Source: Pseudomonas sp. (GTDB lineage Bacteria > Pseudomonadota > Gammaproteobacteria > Pseudomonadales > Pseudomonadaceae). From it: 12,972 nt of DNA. Below, piece after piece: positions 10,352 to 12,972 of the stretch (position 1 is the stretch's first letter; every line of letters starts with the position of its first letter). The position numbers and the translations under genes are program-made. Below the pieces are notes generated by a model, which had not been told where the DNA came from, ran no database searches, and was given only the letters and a program-made list of their open reading frames with translations. The stretch spans positions 1 to 12,972 of the forward strand of contig NZ_JASLAW010000031.1 in the NCBI RefSeq assembly GCF_030147005.1. Direction: 5' to 3'.

Positions 10352-10759
10352 TTAACGGCCAAGTTCCATCTTCAGCACGCCCTGTGCATCCGTCTTAAAG
10401 GTCCTGCCGTTAATTTTCCACATACTCCCGTTTGGATCCTTATGTTCATCCCCTGGCCTGATCGTCAAAAAAAATTCAGGGGTGTCTGCATCCAAATTGT
10501 CAGGAATCGGTAGGGCATAGCTCTGATTGCTATTGGCTACACCGGTTCTGATCAAACGCACGGCACCCTTCTCTGGGTGTCTGGCATCTTCTCCTTCAAG
10601 GAGGATGTCGTAATTCATGTCGTACTTAGACGTGATGTATAGCTTGCGCGTGATCGTCAGCGAAAGGGTCCCGTCAGTCCAACTATCTCCAATACAAAGA
10701 AAGATATCCGCGGGATCGTTTCCGATATAGGTACCCTTTGTTCGGTTTTGATGGCTCAT
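10352..10759 (-). CDS. Hypothetical protein, unknown function, AT-richer than neighbours
   Basis: A 135-residue protein that I do not recognise. It has a good ribosome binding site (GGAG 8 bases before the ATG at 10759). It lacks a signal peptide or membrane segment, and holds a single cysteine (in DIFLCIGDSW). Alternating polar and hydrophobic stretches (TLSLTITRKLYIT, EFFLTIRPGD) suggest a beta-rich fold. Base composition in several 60-bp blocks is about 42-55% GC, clearly below the flanking genes, with Ile ATA/ATT, Lys AAA and similar codons more frequent. This points to recent acquisition or an orphan gene. It converges on the zapA-like gene (59 bp apart) and follows the acyl-CoA dehydrogenase by 162 bp on the same strand. 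The open frame, good start signal and length support a real gene. Confidence 0.7.
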   Translation of the reverse strand: MSHQNRTKGTYIGNDPADIFLCIGDSWTDGTLSLTITRKLYITSKYDMNYDILLEGEDARHPEKGAVRLIRTGVANSNQSYALPIPDNLDADTPEFFLTIRPGDEHKDPNGSMWKINGRTFKTDAQGVLKMELGR

Positions 10760-10921
10760 GAGCCGTGCTCCAGGTTTGGATGAGTGCAGATAACGATCTG
10801 CCGTTCTCCTGAAACACTGCCGAACTACGAGTCAGGTAGGGCGAGCTTAGGCGACTCGCATTTCCTGGGCACCTGTCAACATCTGCAAGTGTCGACTGAT
10901 GCCGACGAATGGTCGTAAGGC
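10760..10921. other. Intergenic region with a palindrome upstream of the hypothetical gene
   Basis: GCAGAT-AACG-ATCTGC (10786-10801) is a perfect 6-bp inverted repeat 27 bp before the orphan start codon and could be an operator or a leader hairpin. A perfect TTGACA lies on the minus strand at 10874-10879, but no acceptable -10 follows at 16-19 bases. No terminator with a U-tract was seen after the acyl-CoA dehydrogenase. Confidence 0.4.
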
Positions 10922-12724
10922 TCAAAACCACGCGTCCTGCATCCCCAGGCATGTATCGTCGCGTGCCTCCAGAATCGCCAGTTCATGATGGCAGCTTGGT
11001 ACTTCCCAGGTCAGGAAGTAGCGGGCGGCCTGGAGCTTGCCTTTATAAAAGGGCACATCGGCCGCGTTGCCTTTGGCCAGCCCTTCTTCGGCGCGAATCG
11101 CCTGTTCCAGCCAGCGCCAGCCAATCACCGTGTGCCCGAACACTTTCAGGTACAGCGCCGAGTTCGCCAGGCTGCTGTTGACCTTGCCCTGTGCGAGATC
11201 GCTCAGCAGGCCGAGGGTGACGCTTTGCAGGCGCTGAACCAATTGCTCAAGCGGTTCCCTTAACGCTTTGAGCGATGGGTACTGCTCAGCTCGGGCGCCT
11301 GTCTCGGCGATCAGTCGAATCAACTGCTTGAGCCCGGCGCCGCCGTTCTGCGCCAATTTGCGCCCGAGTAAATCCAGGGACTGGATGCCGTGAGTGCCTT
11401 CGTGAATCGGATTCAGGCGGTTATCGCGGTAGTACTGTTCCACCGGATATTCACGGGTATAGCCATGGCCGCCGAGAATCTGGATCGCCAGTTCGTTGGC
11501 CTTGAGGCAGAACTCCGACGGCCAGGATTTGACGATGGGGGTCAGCAAGTCCAGCAGCTCGTGGGCTTGTTTGCGTTCGGTTTCGGTTGGCAGGGTGGTG
11601 GTGTCGTCGAACAGGCGTGCGGCGTACAGGCCAAGGTCGAAGGCCCCTTCCACATAGGCTTTTTGCGTCAGCAACATACGCTTGATATCGGCGTGCTGAA
11701 TGATCGATACCGGCGCGGTGCTCGGGTCTTTGCTGTCCGGCAGGCGGCCTTGGGGACGTTCGCGGGCGTACTCCAGCGAATAGAGATAGCCCGCGTAACC
11801 GAGCATCACCGCGCCCATGCCGACGCCGATACGTGCTTCGTTCATCATCTGGAACATGCAGCTCAGGCCCTGGTGTGGTTTGCCCACCAGATAGCCGACA
11901 CAGTTGCCGTTATCGCCGAAGTTAAGCGCGGTGGACGTGGTGCCGCGCCAGCCCATCTTGTGAAACAGCCCGGCCAGCAATACATCGTTGCGCTCACCCA
12001 GGCTCCCGTCATCGTTGACCAGGAATTTGGGCACGATAAACAGCGAAATGCCCTTCACCCCGGCCGGTGCGTCGGGCAGCTTGGCCAGCACCATGTGCAC
12101 GATGTTTTCCGACAGCGGATGGTCGCCGCCGGAGATAAAGATTTTGTTGCCCTTAAGGCGATAGCTGCCGTCAGCCGCAGGCTCTGCGCGGGTACGAATA
12201 TCCGACAGGGACGAGCCGGCGTGTGGCTCGGTCAAGGCCATGGTGCCGAAGAAACGCCCGTCGATCATCGGTTGCAGGAAGCGCTGTTTTTGCTCTTCGG
12301 TACCGAAGCTCTCAATCAGGTTGGCGGCGCCCATGGTCAGGAACGGGTAGGACGTGGACGCGGCGTTGGCCGACTGAAAGTGCGCAAAGCAGGCTTGGGA
12401 CAGCAAGGTCGGCAACTGCATGCCACCGGCTTCGAAACTGCGCGCGGCGTTAAGGAAGCCCGCTTCGAGAAACGCGTCCACGGCCGGCTTTACTTCCGGG
12501 ATCAGGATCGCCTTGCCGTCTTCGTAGCGCGGTTCGTTTTCGTCGTTCTTGCGGTTGTGGGGCGCGAAGTACTTTTCGGCGATGCTGCGCGCGGTGCTGA
12601 TAGCGGCATCGAAGGTTTCGCGATTGTGCTCGGCAAACCGCTCGCGCTGGGTCAGGCCCTCGGCATCGAGGACTTCGTACAGCTCGAAAGCCAGATTGCG
12701 GGAACTGAGCAGCGTCTCGGACAT
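10922..12724 (-). CDS. Acyl-CoA dehydrogenase, long form with C-terminal extension
   Basis: A 600-residue flavoprotein that oxidises acyl-CoA to trans-2-enoyl-CoA, passing electrons to electron-transfer flavoprotein. Residues about 40-160 are the N-terminal helical domain. The FAD/substrate beta domain follows with TMALTEPHAGSSLSDIRT (161-178). The C-terminal helical domain has GGHGYTREYPVEQYYRD (418-434) and IHEGTHGIQ, where E442 is the predicted catalytic base. Residues about 465-600 form the additional C-terminal domain of the larger subfamily that includes DmdC and the P. aeruginosa PA0506/PA0508 type, so a role in fatty-acid beta-oxidation is likely; the chain-length range and the true substrate cannot be read from the sequence, and a DMSP-pathway role is unsupported by any neighbour. 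The ATG at 12724 has AAAGG about 9-10 bases upstream. No FadR- or PsrA-type operator was recognised in the 115 bp upstream. Confidence 0.95.
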   Translation of the reverse strand: MSETLLSSRNLAFELYEVLDAEGLTQRERFAEHNRETFDAAISTARSIAEKYFAPHNRKNDENEPRYEDGKAILIPEVKPAVDAFLEAGFLNAARSFEAGGMQLPTLLSQACFAHFQSANAASTSYPFLTMGAANLIESFGTEEQKQRFLQPMIDGRFFGTMALTEPHAGSSLSDIRTRAEPAADGSYRLKGNKIFISGGDHPLSENIVHMVLAKLPDAPAGVKGISLFIVPKFLVNDDGSLGERNDVLLAGLFHKMGWRGTTSTALNFGDNGNCVGYLVGKPHQGLSCMFQMMNEARIGVGMGAVMLGYAGYLYSLEYARERPQGRLPDSKDPSTAPVSIIQHADIKRMLLTQKAYVEGAFDLGLYAARLFDDTTTLPTETERKQAHELLDLLTPIVKSWPSEFCLKANELAIQILGGHGYTREYPVEQYYRDNRLNPIHEGTHGIQSLDLLGRKLAQNGGAGLKQLIRLIAETGARAEQYPSLKALREPLEQLVQRLQSVTLGLLSDLAQGKVNSSLANSALYLKVFGHTVIGWRWLEQAIRAEEGLAKGNAADVPFYKGKLQAARYFLTWEVPSCHHELAILEARDDTCLGMQDAWF

Positions 12725-12839
12725 GGCGGCTTACCTTTAAGGAATTGCCCTGAGTCTAAGTGTGCGAATGGAGGGTGGATAGCAAGATTGATCTGGGTGA
12801 TGGAGGGGCAAAACGCAGGCAGGGAATTGAAATGAGGCC

Positions 12840-12972
12840 AAATGTGAGAGGGGGCTTGCCCTAATGCCAGTCAGTTAAGGAGGAGCGCTTTACCGTGGCG
12901 AGGGAGCTTGCTCCCGCTGGACTGCGCAGCAGTCCCATTTTCTGGGGTCGCTTCGCGGCCCAGCGGGAGCAA
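12840..12972. repeat. Nested composite REP element, copy 2 (cut by window end), inverted to copy 1
   Basis: Read on the plus strand this aligns without gaps to the minus strand of copy 1 (7849 down to 7717), with about 10 differences over 133 bases. It has the outer arm with TAATGCCAGTCAGTTAAG (12862-12879), the 15-base linker, a REP at 12895-12920, a 39-base spacer with ACTGCGCAGCAGT, and the start of the second REP from 12960. The rest lies beyond the window. It sits 115 bp upstream of the acyl-CoA dehydrogenase start. Confidence 0.85.

Noticed and set aside
10874..10879. TTGACA as the promoter of the orphan gene
   Set aside because: No hexamer resembling TATAAT follows at 16-19 bases, so a perfect -35 alone was judged insufficient.
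11390..12835. A 481-codon open frame on the plus strand opposite the acyl-CoA dehydrogenase
   Set aside because: It is a shadow frame; the minus strand has the full active-site signature and a good start.

Overview
The window looks like a chromosomal segment of a Pseudomonas of the P. fluorescens type. The evidence is the high-GC coding bias, a SelO protein whose key residues fall at the numbers known for P. syringae SelO (K113, D252, D262), a 580-residue CvrA/NhaP2 antiporter, and GTGGCGAGGGAGCTTGCTCC-type REP palindromes typical of that group. No tRNA, rRNA, CRISPR array, insertion sequence or phage gene was seen.

Layout. (1) 1-794, plus strand: a decayed higB-higA toxin-antitoxin pair with an in-frame stop and several frameshifts, ending 21 bp from the convergent selO stop. 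(2) 816-7497, minus strand: cvrA, mscK and selO, read in that order from a promoter near 7560-7590, with gaps of only 49 and 48 bp. They encode a K+/H+ antiporter, a large mechanosensitive channel and a protein AMPylase, which reads as a stress and ion-homeostasis cluster. cvrA starts at TTG and selO at GTG. (3) 7639-7849: a nested palindrome in which an inner REP pair (REPIN) sits inside an outer inverted repeat. (4) 7867-9492, minus strand: a methyl-accepting chemotaxis protein preceded by a clear sigma-28 (FliA) promoter. (5) 9769-10292, plus strand: a two-gene translationally coupled unit, a small coiled-coil protein (ZapB-like) followed by a ZapA-family protein. (6) 10352-10759, minus strand: an AT-richer gene of unknown function. 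(7) 10922-12724, minus strand: a 600-residue acyl-CoA dehydrogenase of the long type with an extra C-terminal domain. (8) 12840 to the window end: a second copy of the composite REP element, in inverted orientation to the first.

The central genes are ordinary Pseudomonas core or near-core functions, and I did not find a clear new defence or biosynthetic system. The parts that deserve attention are the composite palindromic element and its two inverted copies flanking about 5 kb, the separate zapB-zapA-like module, the compositionally distinct orphan gene, and the decayed higBA locus.
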